From positions 49,705-113,704 of the forward strand of contig NZ_BIMF01000021.1 in assembly GCF_004000945.1 (NCBI RefSeq): 64,000 bases of DNA, written 5' to 3'. The DNA comes from Paenibacillus lautus NBRC 15380 (GTDB taxonomy: Bacteria > Bacillota > Bacilli > Paenibacillales > Paenibacillaceae). The position numbers and the translations under genes were made by a program. Within the stretch, counting starts at the first letter, position 1; each line of letters begins with the position of its first letter. Of the stretch, positions 9,627 to 17,922 are shown piece after piece. A model generated the notes under the pieces. It was not told the origin of the DNA and made no database searches. It saw nothing but the letters and a program-made list of their open reading frames with translations.

Positions 9627-9872
9627 CTATTTCTTGCCGCCTTTGCGGCCAATTTCCTGATAGAATTCACGATTATGATTCCGCGAGGTAGCTTCGCCGC
9701 CCTTTTGACCGATCTCCTGGTAAAACTCGCGGCTATGGTTCTTGGACGTCGCTTTGCCGCCTTTTTTGCCGATTTCCTGGTAGAATTCTCGGCTATGCTT
9801 TTTCGCGGTCGCTTCGCCGCCAAGACGTCCTGCTTCTTCGCGGGTCATCTTTCGATTGCTGCTGTTTGCCAT
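9627..9872 (-). CDS. KGG-repeat general stress protein (GsiB-like)
   Basis: This is a small hydrophilic protein of 81 residues made of about four copies of a 20-residue unit with REFYQEIGKKGG and a linker such as EATSKNH. This is the stress-induced KGG motif of GsiB and related desiccation or glucose-starvation proteins, which resemble plant LEA proteins and are thought to act as disordered protectants. AAGGAG lies 9 bases before ATG 9872; a GTG directly upstream (9875) is less likely. Lys, Arg and Gly are abundant and there is no Cys or membrane segment. GsiB of B. subtilis is SigB-controlled, but I could not find a convincing SigB promoter here. Confidence 0.88.
   Translation of the reverse strand: MANSSNRKMTREEAGRLGGEATAKKHSREFYQEIGKKGGKATSKNHSREFYQEIGQKGGEATSRNHNREFYQEIGRKGGKK
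9650..9829 (-). repeat. Three tandem 60-bp units inside the KGG gene
   Basis: The segments starting near 9650, 9710 and 9770 share the pattern TTCCTG(A/G)TA then AATTC, a variable part and GCCGCC, with an exact 60-base period. Each encodes one 20-residue KGG unit, so the array is coding and can change length by recombination. Confidence 0.85.
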
Positions 9873-10081
9873 CACAAATCACTCCTTTACCGTCGTATTT
9901 GCTATGCGTATATGTTACTTACCACGGCTTATTTGTCATGAATCAAAACATTCGACTAAAGATTGGTAAATTTCCATATCGGATCGAATTCAGAGTCCCA
10001 GCGTTAATTCCGTTTAAATCATAGTTTATTTCATGGTTTAATAAGAGTATGATCAAGAAAAGGATAGGGAGGTTTTTTACA

Positions 10082-10849
10082 TTGCCGTTTGTTCAAGTGA
10101 AGGGACGAACCGTTCCCTGCAAAGGGATTTTGTTTGATAAAGACGGAACGCTGCTCCATTTCATGGCGCTGTGGGGAGGATGGGCCGATTATGTGCTCAA
10201 GTTCATGGAGGAACGGCTGGAATTAATGGGAGCCGGCTTCACGCTGCCGAAAGAACAGGTGCTGGGCACAAAACATGATGCGAGCGGGCGGGTGTCGGGT
10301 TACGATGTTCAGGGTCCGCTCGCCATGGGCACCGTGGAGGAGACAAACGGGCTGCTAGCCTGGCAGCTGTACGCTGCGGGAATGCCCTGGAACGAGGCAA
10401 TTATGCAGGTCCATCAAATTACGAAAAATGCCATGTATGAAGTTCGTCAGCAGAAGCCGGCATTCCCGATGCCGGGGCTGGAAAATTTTCTGAAGAAGTG
10501 CAGCTTGGCTTCCGTGAAGATGGCCGTGGTTACTTCGGATGATACTTCAAATGCCGAGGAACAGTTGGAGTGGATGGGGCTTCGCTCTTCCTTTACGGCC
10601 ATTTTGGGAAGAGATCAGGTTCGAAACGGCAAGCCGCACCCGGAAATGACGGAGACTGCATGCCGACTGCTTGGGATTATGCCCGAGGAAGCGGTGGTGA
10701 TCGGTGACAGCAACGCGGATATGCAAATGGCGAAGCAAGCAGGCGCCGCTCTGGCTGTGGGTTTAATGACAGATGAAGGGGAACCTGTACATCTGACAGA
10801 TGCCGATGTCGTCATATCCGATTATAATGAATTAGACGTGCACAGGTAG
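10082..10849 (+). CDS. HAD family hydrolase (phosphoglycolate phosphatase-like)
   Basis: This is a haloacid dehalogenase superfamily phosphatase of about 255 residues. Motif I is FDKDGTLL with the nucleophile and acid Asp pair, motif II lies in VVTSDDTS, the Lys of motif III in GKPHPE, and motif IV in VIGDSNADMQMA. A helical cap domain sits between motifs I and II, as in subfamily I. The substrate is unknown. I favour TTG 10082, because GGGAGG at 10067-10072 lies 9 bases before it and the protein then begins just before the first strand. ATG 10049 would add 11 residues but has no ribosome binding site. The sirtuin gene follows closely, and the two may be co-transcribed. Confidence 0.85.
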   Translation: MPFVQVKGRTVPCKGILFDKDGTLLHFMALWGGWADYVLKFMEERLELMGAGFTLPKEQVLGTKHDASGRVSGYDVQGPLAMGTVEETNGLLAWQLYAAGMPWNEAIMQVHQITKNAMYEVRQQKPAFPMPGLENFLKKCSLASVKMAVVTSDDTSNAEEQLEWMGLRSSFTAILGRDQVRNGKPHPEMTETACRLLGIMPEEAVVIGDSNADMQMAKQAGAALAVGLMTDEGEPVHLTDADVVISDYNELDVHR

Positions 10850-10886
10850 ACGTGTTATTTTAAGGGCTGTACGGAGGTGTAAAAGA

Positions 10887-11639
10887 GTGGAGAACAGGGA
10901 AAAGATCGAGCAGTTGGCAACATGGATCGAAGCGAGCGACTACATTGTTTTTTTCGGGGGAGCCGGTACCTCCACGGAGAGCGGGATTCCTGACTTCCGT
11001 TCGGCAGCCGGACTATACCAGAGCGAGCACCAATCTCCGTATCCGCCGGAGGTCATGCTCAGCCACACCTTTTTCATGAAGCATCCGGAAGTGTTCTACG
11101 ACTTTTATCGAAGCAAGATGCTTCACCCGCATGCACAGCCGAACGGCTGTCACCGGCTATTGTCGAGACTGGAACATGACGGTAAGCTGAAGGCGGTGAT
11201 TACGCAAAATATCGACGGTTTGCATCAGACCGCAGGATGTTCCGAGGTGTTGGAGCTTCATGGCTCTGTGCATCGCAATTATTGCATGGATTGCTCCAGG
11301 CACTACAGCCTGCAGGATATTCTGGACATCAAGGAAACCGTCCCGCGCTGCAAGGATTGCGGAGGGCTGGTGAGGCCGGATGTTGTACTGTATGAAGAGG
11401 AATTGGACCAGAACATCATCATGCGCTCGGTTCAGGAAATATCGACGGCGGATTTATTGATTATTGGCGGGACTTCCCTGACGGTACACCCCGCTGCGAG
11501 TTTGATATCCTATTTTCATGGAAGCAAGGTAGCTTTGCTGAATGCAGATCCAACCCCTTACGATCACCGGGCAGGCCTCTTGATTGCGGATCGGATCGGT
11601 CAGGTCATGACGCAGGTGGATAAGCTGATCAGTACGTAA
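10887..11639 (+). CDS. NAD-dependent protein deacylase (sirtuin)
   Basis: This enzyme removes acyl groups from protein lysines using NAD+, giving nicotinamide and O-acyl-ADP-ribose. It has 250 residues, the common size. The NAD-binding motif GAGTSTESGIPDFRS is near the N-terminus. TQNIDGLH and LHGSVHRNYC contain the catalytic Asn, Asp and His. Two CxxC pairs (YCMDC and RCKDC) form the zinc site, and GGTSLTVHPAASL closes the Rossmann fold. In Bacillus the counterpart is SrtN, which regulates acetyl-CoA synthetase. The start is GTG, 7 bases after GGAGGTG. It follows the HAD gene after 37 bases, with no terminator between. Confidence 0.93.
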   Translation: MENREKIEQLATWIEASDYIVFFGGAGTSTESGIPDFRSAAGLYQSEHQSPYPPEVMLSHTFFMKHPEVFYDFYRSKMLHPHAQPNGCHRLLSRLEHDGKLKAVITQNIDGLHQTAGCSEVLELHGSVHRNYCMDCSRHYSLQDILDIKETVPRCKDCGGLVRPDVVLYEEELDQNIIMRSVQEISTADLLIIGGTSLTVHPAASLISYFHGSKVALLNADPTPYDHRAGLLIADRIGQVMTQVDKLIST

Positions 11640-11762
11640 CGGCGACAGCGGCGGCGTGCTGCTGCATCTATGTCTGTAATCGTTTTCTTGTCAAAGGACG
11701 TTCAAACACGTTAAGATGGAATTTAGCAATGGACCTATCACTTAGAGAGGCAGGGATTGCAA

Positions 11763-12779
11763 GTGACCTATGTGGCTAGCGAAGACCGCTATGAAGGAAT
11801 GAAGTATAACCGCGTGGGGCGGTCCGGATTGAAACTTCCGGCGATCTCCCTTGGATTATGGCATAATTTCGGTGGTGTCGACTCGTATGAAAACGGGCGT
11901 AATATGATTACGCGCTCCTTCGATCTGGGCATTACCCACTTCGATCTGGCGAACAATTACGGACCGCCTGCAGGCTCTGCCGAAGAGACGTTCGGTAAAG
12001 TTCTCTCAAGAGATCTTAAGGCTTACCGTGATGAAATCGTCATTTCGTCCAAAGCGGGCTATTATATGTGGCCTGGACCCTACGGTGACTTCGGGTCGCG
12101 CAAATATCTGGTAGCAAGTCTCGATCAGAGCTTGAAACGAATGGGCCTGGACTACGTCGATATTTTCTATCATCATCGGATGGATCCGGAAACGCCGCTG
12201 GAGGAAACCATGGCAGCCCTGGATCATCTTGTTCGTTCAGGCAAGGCGCTTTATGTTGGAGTATCCAATTATTCGCCGGAGAAGACGCGGGAAGCGATAT
12301 CGATTCTGAAAAGCCTGGGAACTCCGCTGCTTATCCATCAACCAAGCTATTCCATGCTGGATCGCTGGGTGGAGAACGGATTACTCGATTGTCTGGAAGA
12401 GAACGGGGTCGGAAGCATCGCATTCACTCCGCTTGCTCAAGGACTCCTCACCAACAAGTATTTGAACGGCGTGCCTGGCGATTCACGCGCCGCAAGCGCA
12501 TCCGTATTCTTGAACGAAAGCAATATCACGCCCGAGGTGCTGCGCAAGATCAGAGCTTTGAACCAAATCGCCCAAGCGCGGAACCAGAGTCTCGCCCAAT
12601 TTGCCCTCGCCTGGGTCCTCCGTGGCGGCAGGGTGACATCTGCCTTGATCGGGGCAAGCAAGGTGAGCCAGATTGAAGACAATGTGGCTGCCTTGAACAA
12701 CCTGGAGTTCTCGAAGGAAGAACTGGATCGCATTGAAGCGATCCTGAAAACGGAAAACGCCTCTTCTGCAGAGGGGTAG
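11763..12779 (+). CDS. Aldo/keto reductase, YghZ/Gpr type
   Basis: This NADPH-dependent (beta/alpha)8 barrel reductase is closely similar to E. coli YghZ, which reduces L-glyceraldehyde 3-phosphate and methylglyoxal. Shared stretches include ISLGLWHNFG, DLGITHFDLANNYGPP, KAGYYMWPGPYGDFGSRKY and SLKRMGLDYVDIFYHHR, with the tetrad Asp, Tyr, Lys and His recognisable. The C-terminal LIGASK motif binds the cofactor phosphate. I chose GTG 11763 (protein begins TYVASEDRYEGM) because it aligns with the E. coli start. A TTG at 11757, with AGAGAGG upstream, is equally possible and would add two residues. A clear terminator follows, so it is a single-gene unit. Confidence 0.92.
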   Translation: MTYVASEDRYEGMKYNRVGRSGLKLPAISLGLWHNFGGVDSYENGRNMITRSFDLGITHFDLANNYGPPAGSAEETFGKVLSRDLKAYRDEIVISSKAGYYMWPGPYGDFGSRKYLVASLDQSLKRMGLDYVDIFYHHRMDPETPLEETMAALDHLVRSGKALYVGVSNYSPEKTREAISILKSLGTPLLIHQPSYSMLDRWVENGLLDCLEENGVGSIAFTPLAQGLLTNKYLNGVPGDSRAASASVFLNESNITPEVLRKIRALNQIAQARNQSLAQFALAWVLRGGRVTSALIGASKVSQIEDNVAALNNLEFSKEELDRIEAILKTENASSAEG

Positions 12780-12840
12780 ATCATGTACCACTAATGATTG
12801 GATGCTGAACAGAACATCATAGATACCAACATACATGAAT

Positions 12841-12886
12841 GGAGCGCCTCAGGATGATGACAGACCTGACAGGCGCTCCTTTTTCG
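12841..12886. terminator. Terminator between aldo/keto reductase and AraC regulator genes
   Basis: GGAGCGCC pairs with GGCGCTCC around a 23-base loop that contains AGG/CCT, followed by TTTTT on the plus strand. Confidence 0.8.
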
Positions 12887-12913
12887 TTTAGATCTATCGG
12901 GCATACGATATCG

Positions 12914-13777
12914 TTAAGTATGTGCGGATGATGAGAGGATATCCTTGCGGTACCGTGTCGGGGATCGGCCGACAAGACGCTTGAACTGACGCGAGAAATA
13001 GAGTGCATCGGTGAGTCCAACGGATGCGGAAACCTGCTCGATGGACAAATCGGGGCGTTCGCGCAGCAGCCGCTTGGATTGGTCGATTCTCAATTTAAGC
13101 AGATACGTAATCGGAGTCATGCCCGTTTCCTGCTTGAAGATGCGCGACAAGTATGCGCGGTTATAGCCTAGGCTAGCACACATTTGTTCAATCGAGACGG
13201 GATGAGCGTATTGAGAAGCCATGTAATTGATCATTTGCTTTACCGTGCGCTGAACCTGCGGTTCTGCCAATGTTAAACGGGACGGTCGGTCACTCCGATT
13301 CATGATCTCAGCCCAGATTAAATGCAGATAACCGATGGCGGCGACATGGGAGCTTTCTTCCCTGGATTGAAAATGGCTTTGAATAAGGGACACATAGCCG
13401 GGAATCGGGTTGTTCTCCATGAGATGGAGGACAGGCTTTTCGGGTGTGAGTCCCGAACGGGATACGCTTTCGCCGGCTTGCTCTCCATCAAAGGCAACCC
13501 ACCGGTAACGCCAGGGCTGGCTCGCATCGGATACATAACTGACAATCTGACCGGGATGGATCAGGAAACAGTCGCCGGGGCCGAGCTGATACCTGTCGGT
13601 TTCGGTTCGAAATACACCATGTCCCGACTCGATGATATGCAATAAGTAATGATCGTATATTTTCGGCCCCAATGCATGCTCCGGCCGGGTCTGGCTCTCA
13701 CCGGCGAATCGGACGTGGAGCGAACCGCTGCCTTGCTGTGCAGGATTGGAAGCAACAGAATAGGTTGGTTTCATCAT
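12914..13777 (-). CDS. AraC family transcriptional regulator, divergent from galKET
   Basis: The protein has 287 residues in two domains. The N-terminal cupin-like sugar-binding region (about 10-150) has the characteristic GPGDCFLIHPGQIVSY stretch. The C-terminal part (about 185-280) has two helix-turn-helix motifs, VSIEQMCASLGYNRAYLSRIFK and the second around FSRQFKRLVGRSPTRYR. The gene is read away from galK across 180 bases, so control of the galactose operon is a reasonable inference, with a galactoside as possible inducer. Two copies of CCATATGTA in the shared region are candidate binding sites. AAAGGA precedes the paired ATG codons. It does not match a named regulator that I recognise. 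Confidence 0.88.
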   Translation of the reverse strand: MMKPTYSVASNPAQQGSGSLHVRFAGESQTRPEHALGPKIYDHYLLHIIESGHGVFRTETDRYQLGPGDCFLIHPGQIVSYVSDASQPWRYRWVAFDGEQAGESVSRSGLTPEKPVLHLMENNPIPGYVSLIQSHFQSREESSHVAAIGYLHLIWAEIMNRSDRPSRLTLAEPQVQRTVKQMINYMASQYAHPVSIEQMCASLGYNRAYLSRIFKQETGMTPITYLLKLRIDQSKRLLRERPDLSIEQVSASVGLTDALYFSRQFKRLVGRSPTRYRKDILSSSAHT

Positions 13778-13870
13778 TCATTTTCCTTTACAATAAGTTT
13801 GGGAAAAAGAGGAACTGCGGTGATATCTTTGATTTTATGAATTCATTGTACCTCCAGAAGTCACATAAAT

Positions 13871-13948
13871 CCATATGTAAAGCACAAGATTTCATTATCG
13901 GTTAACGAGATTTCCATTATACTGAAGACAGTAAAACTACCATATGTA
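13871..13948. promoter_or_regulatory. Paired CCATATGTA direct repeats (candidate AraC-type operators)
   Basis: CCATATGTA followed by A or C and then AG occurs at 13871-13879 and 13940-13948, 69 bases apart. One copy lies before the putative -35 box and one in the leader of galK. Binding by the divergent AraC protein is inferred. Confidence 0.4.
13895..13923 (+). promoter_or_regulatory. Probable promoter of galKET
   Basis: TTATCG and TATACT are separated by 17 bases. The -10 box is good and the -35 box poor, as expected for a promoter that needs an activator. The first CCATATGTA copy lies just upstream. Confidence 0.5.
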
Positions 13949-13960
13949 CAGGATGGAGTG

Positions 13961-15145
13961 ATGGCAGTGACGACACAACAGCTTATGGAAAGATTTATGG
14001 ACAAGCACGGTGAGAACCAGCATAAGGTTCGAATATTTAACGCGCCCGGTCGTGTGAATCTAATAGGGGAGCATTTGGATTATAACGGAGGTTACGTGCT
14101 TCCGGCCGCCTTGGAGTTTGGTACCACCTTGATTATAAGGCCGCGCGACGATAACAAGGTGAGCTTTTCATCCACGAATATCCCCTATGAACTAACGATC
14201 AGCCTGGATGATGATTATGGCCACAAAAGCGATCAATGGACGGATTATCCGGTCGGCGTCATAACGGAGCTGAATAAAATCGGCTGCAACCTTAGCAGCG
14301 GTTATGACCTGCTCTACCATGGGGATATCCCGAATGGAGCAGGCCTCTCGTCCTCGGCGTCCATTGAAGTGGTCACAGCTTACGCCTTCTTGAAGATGGA
14401 AGGCAAGGAAACGGATACGGTGGAGATTGCGAAGCTTTCGCAGCGGGTGGAGAACCTGTTCGTTGGCGTCAACTCCGGCATTATGGATCAATTCGCCGTA
14501 GCCAACGGCAAGCAGGATCATGCCATTCTATTAATGTGCGATACGCTGGAGTATGAGCTGGTACCTTTCCGGACCGGAGCATATAAAATCGTGATTTCGA
14601 ATACCAACAAACGGCGCGGACTCGTCGATTCCAAATACAATGAACGCCGCAGCGAGTGCGACCGCGCTTTGGAAATTTTGCAGAAGGAGCTGCCGGCATT
14701 ATCGTATCTCGCTCAACTGAATCCGGATCAATTCGCAACCTTGCAGGACAGCATCCGGGATGAAACCGTCCGAAGACGTGCCCAGCATGTCGTTGAGGAA
14801 AACCAGCGTGTGCATGATTCCGTGAAGGCTTTGAAGAACGGTGATCTGGAAGCTTTCGGACAATATATGAATCAGTCCCACGACTCTTTGCGTTATCTGT
14901 ACGAAGTAACGGGCGATGAGCTGGATGCGCTGGTGGAAGAAGCTCAGCGGATTCCAGGCACGCTGGGTTCCAGAATGACGGGAGCCGGCTTTGGAGGCTG
15001 TACGGTATCTCTCGTGCACGAGGATGCGGTGGAGCGTTTCATCGCGGAAGTGGGGCAGCAGTATGAAACCAGAATTGGACTGAAGCCGGATTTCTACGTA
15101 TGCGGTGTAGGTCAAGGTGTGCATGAAGTGAAGGAGGGCGAATAA
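13961..15145 (+). CDS. galK: Galactokinase
   Basis: GalK phosphorylates galactose to galactose 1-phosphate with ATP, the first committed step of the Leloir pathway. It has about 394 residues and belongs to the GHMP kinase family. The galactokinase signature APGRVNLIGEHLDYNGGYVLP is near the N-terminus, the phosphate-binding loop is PNGAGLSSSAS, and GSRMTGAGFGGCTV is near the C-terminus. Start choice is uncertain: GTG 13958, ATG 13961 and GTG 13967 are in frame. GGAG at 13955-13958 fits GTG 13967 best by spacing, while AGGA at 13950 fits ATG 13961. It is the first gene of galK-galE-galT, and galE follows after one base. Confidence 0.96.
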   Translation: MAVTTQQLMERFMDKHGENQHKVRIFNAPGRVNLIGEHLDYNGGYVLPAALEFGTTLIIRPRDDNKVSFSSTNIPYELTISLDDDYGHKSDQWTDYPVGVITELNKIGCNLSSGYDLLYHGDIPNGAGLSSSASIEVVTAYAFLKMEGKETDTVEIAKLSQRVENLFVGVNSGIMDQFAVANGKQDHAILLMCDTLEYELVPFRTGAYKIVISNTNKRRGLVDSKYNERRSECDRALEILQKELPALSYLAQLNPDQFATLQDSIRDETVRRRAQHVVEENQRVHDSVKALKNGDLEAFGQYMNQSHDSLRYLYEVTGDELDALVEEAQRIPGTLGSRMTGAGFGGCTVSLVHEDAVERFIAEVGQQYETRIGLKPDFYVCGVGQGVHEVKEGE

Positions 15146-15146
15146 T

Positions 15147-16136
15147 ATGGCTATTTTAGTAACTGGTGGTGCGGGTTATATCGGTTCTCACACCGTAGCG
15201 GAGCTCTTGGAGCAGGGGGAAGAGGTTGTTGTGATCGACAGCCTGGAGACGGGGCATCGCCAAGCACTGCTGGGCGGAAAGCTGTATGTTGGCGATTTAC
15301 GTGACAAGGCGCTGCTGAAGCAGCTGTTTTCGGAAAACGACATTGATGCCGTTATCCATTTTGCCGCGAATTCTCTGGTTGGCGAGAGCATGAAAGATCC
15401 GGTGAAATATTACGATAACAACGTATACGGCACGCTGTGCCTGCTGGAAGCCATGAATGAAGCGGGTGTGCGGAAGATCGTCTTCTCGTCAACGGCAGCA
15501 ACCTACGGCGAGCCTGAGAAGGTGCCGATCGAGGAAACGGACCGGACGCAGCCAACGAACGTGTACGGGGAAACCAAGCTGATGATGGAACGGATGATGT
15601 CCTGGTTCGATACCGTGCTTGGCGTGAAGTATGTGTCCCTTCGTTACTTCAACGCAGCCGGATCGCATGCCAGCGGAAAAATCGGCGAGGATCACCGGCC
15701 GGAAAGCCATCTGATTCCGCTTGTCCTGCAAACGGCTTTGAAACAGCGCCCAAGCATCTCGGTGTTTGGCGATGATTATGCAACGCCTGATGGCACATGT
15801 GTCCGTGACTACATTCATGTCAGCGATCTTGCGAACGCGCATCTGCGCGCGGTTGAGTACCTCCGCCGCGGAGAGTCCAGCAATGTGTTTAACCTCGGCA
15901 ACGGACTTGGGTTTTCGGTTAAGGAGGTTATCGAGACCTCGAAGCAGGTGACGGGTGCCGATATTCCGGTTGTCATGGAAGCTCGCCGTGCCGGTGACCC
16001 TGCGGTATTGGTGGCGTCATCGGACAAAGCGCGAACGGTTCTCGGATGGACACCATCCCGAACGACGCTTGAGGAGATTATCGAGAGCGCATGGAAATGG
16101 CACAGCAGCCGTCCGGACGGTTACGGTGACAATTAA
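15147..16136 (+). CDS. galE: UDP-glucose 4-epimerase
   Basis: GalE interconverts UDP-galactose and UDP-glucose with tightly bound NAD+. It has 329 residues in the extended short-chain dehydrogenase fold. GGAGYIGSH at the N-terminus binds NAD. The catalytic triad is seen as Ser in FSSTAATYG and Tyr-Lys in YGETK. GDDYATPDGTCVRDYIHVSDL is the usual GalE signature. AAGGAGGG within the end of galK lies 8 bases before the ATG, so the two genes are translated as a coupled pair. The enzyme also supplies UDP-galactose for surface polysaccharides when galactose is absent. Confidence 0.97.
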   Translation: MAILVTGGAGYIGSHTVAELLEQGEEVVVIDSLETGHRQALLGGKLYVGDLRDKALLKQLFSENDIDAVIHFAANSLVGESMKDPVKYYDNNVYGTLCLLEAMNEAGVRKIVFSSTAATYGEPEKVPIEETDRTQPTNVYGETKLMMERMMSWFDTVLGVKYVSLRYFNAAGSHASGKIGEDHRPESHLIPLVLQTALKQRPSISVFGDDYATPDGTCVRDYIHVSDLANAHLRAVEYLRRGESSNVFNLGNGLGFSVKEVIETSKQVTGADIPVVMEARRAGDPAVLVASSDKARTVLGWTPSRTTLEEIIESAWKWHSSRPDGYGDN

Positions 16137-16155
16137 TCCAAGGGGGACGATGACC

Positions 16156-17745
16156 ATGAATGCAGCAACATCAGGAACTCCCGAATCCAAGCAGGTTCTT
16201 CATGCGATTGAAATGCTGGTGCGTTTTGCACTTCATAAAGGCCTGATTCAGGTAGCCGATGCCGATTGCAGCCGCAATTTGCTGCTGGAGGATTTCGGAT
16301 TCAGCGAACCGTACGACGACGAAGTGAACGACCCGATACCGGATGGGCCTCAGACTATGCTCGACATTATGATCGATTACGGCGCGGCACATGGTATGAT
16401 CCCCGAGAATACCGATACGTACCGGGATTTGCTGGACGCCAAAATCATGGGCCGTCTCATGGCAAGACCTTCGGAAGTGACCGCTCGGTTCCGGACGGTT
16501 GAGCATGAGCAGGGGATCATCGAGGCTACCCGACAATTTTACAATTTGTGCATCGACTCCAACTATATTCGGATGGATCGTGTAGCCAAAAACGAATACT
16601 GGCGGCATGCCAGCGCATACGGCGATATTGAGATTACCATCAATCTATCCAAGCCGGAGAAGAGCCCGAAGGAAATCGCCATGGCCAAACTGCTGCCTCC
16701 GCCGATCTATCCGAAGTGCCAGCTCTGCCGGGAGAATGTGGGTTATGCAGGCAGGGTCAATCACCCGGCGCGGCAGAACCTGCGCATTATTCCGCTGGAG
16801 TTGAACGGTGAACCATGGTTCTTCCAATATTCGCCATATGTTTACTATAACGAGCACTGTATTGTATTCCATCACGACCATGTACCGATGAAGCTGACCA
16901 AAGCGACGCTTGCCCGTCTCTTGAGCTTCGTCCATGCCTACCCGCACTATTTTCTCGGCTCGAATGCGGATCTTCCGATTGTCGGGGGCTCGATACTCAC
17001 GCACGATCATTTTCAAGGGGGACGACATACCTTCCCGATTCAGAAAGCGCCGAAGGTGGCCGGATTTGCGCATGGGGATTATCCGGGCGTATCCGTGGCC
17101 ATCGTGAAGTGGCCGATGTCAGTCATTAGGCTATCCTCAAAGGACCGGGAATCCCTCCTTGAATGCGCGAACAGTATATACGAGGCATGGAAAATCTACA
17201 GTGATCCTTCAGCAGACATTGAAGCGTTCAGCGAAGTGGACGGAGAGCGGGTCCGCCATAATACGGTGACTCCGATTGCCCGCCGAAATGACGAGGGCAT
17301 CTATGAGATGGACCTGGTTTTGCGGAACAATCGGACGAATGAGCAATATCCGGAAGGGATCTTCCACCCTCACCGGGAGATGTTCCACATCAAGAAAGAA
17401 AACATCGGCTTGATCGAAGTGATGGGACTGGCGATCCTGCCGGGCAGACTCAAGGAAGAGCTGGACCAAATCGCCGAGATTCTGGCGGGGGACGAGGCGC
17501 TGTATGCGGACAGCCAGGCGGCTGACCATCCGCTCGCCGTCCACGGCGACTGGATCGAGGAGCTGCGAGGACGGGGAATTACCGCATCCGATAAAGCCGG
17601 GGCCACCCAGCTGATACGCCGAGAGGTCGGCAGCAAATTCACGACCATTTTGGAGCATGCCGGGGTGTACAAACAGACGGCGGAAGGACAACAGGCATTT
17701 CAGCGATTCCTGAGCCATATGGGATACGTTCCTGACAGCAGATAG
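16156..17745 (+). CDS. galT: UDP-glucose--hexose-1-phosphate uridylyltransferase, Bacillota type
   Basis: GalT transfers UMP from UDP-glucose to galactose 1-phosphate. At 529 residues it is the long Bacillota form (family 2), not the 350-residue enterobacterial form. The active-site histidines are in GGSILTHDHFQGGRH, and a CxxC (YPKCQLCRENVGYAGR) lies in the middle. I chose ATG 16156, 9 bases after AGGGGG. ATG 16150 is too close to that site, and the frame is open further upstream inside galE without a start signal. It is the last gene of the operon, and a terminator follows after about 60 bases. Confidence 0.95.
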   Translation: MNAATSGTPESKQVLHAIEMLVRFALHKGLIQVADADCSRNLLLEDFGFSEPYDDEVNDPIPDGPQTMLDIMIDYGAAHGMIPENTDTYRDLLDAKIMGRLMARPSEVTARFRTVEHEQGIIEATRQFYNLCIDSNYIRMDRVAKNEYWRHASAYGDIEITINLSKPEKSPKEIAMAKLLPPPIYPKCQLCRENVGYAGRVNHPARQNLRIIPLELNGEPWFFQYSPYVYYNEHCIVFHHDHVPMKLTKATLARLLSFVHAYPHYFLGSNADLPIVGGSILTHDHFQGGRHTFPIQKAPKVAGFAHGDYPGVSVAIVKWPMSVIRLSSKDRESLLECANSIYEAWKIYSDPSADIEAFSEVDGERVRHNTVTPIARRNDEGIYEMDLVLRNNRTNEQYPEGIFHPHREMFHIKKENIGLIEVMGLAILPGRLKEELDQIAEILAGDEALYADSQAADHPLAVHGDWIEELRGRGITASDKAGATQLIRREVGSKFTTILEHAGVYKQTAEGQQAFQRFLSHMGYVPDSR

Positions 17746-17802
17746 ACATTCATTGATGGATATATGATGTATTGAAGTTAACGATAACTAGGATCATCAT
17801 TC

Positions 17803-17842
17803 AAACAGCCGATCTTTCTGGAGAAGGACGGCTGTTTGTTTT
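17803..17842 (+). terminator. Terminator of the galKET operon
   Basis: AAACAGCCG pairs with CGGCTGTTT around a 19-base loop, followed by GTTTTG. Confidence 0.75.
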
Positions 17843-17922
17843 GCATAATGGGAATGGTATAGAATGAAAAAGCATGCACGATAGAATATAGATGCAAACA
17901 AGATGCCATGGAGGTAATGTAC

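Noticed and set aside
9650..9829. Regular 60-base repeats considered as a CRISPR-like array
   Set aside because: There are no unique spacers; the repeats are contiguous and encode KGG protein units.
9873..9960. SigB promoter for the KGG gene
   Set aside because: GTTT-like and GG-like words occur but not at the 12-14 base spacing required.
15955..16155. N-terminal extension of galT into galE
   Set aside because: The frame is open there, but the segment is coding in another frame (galE), and AGGGGG is placed for ATG 16156.
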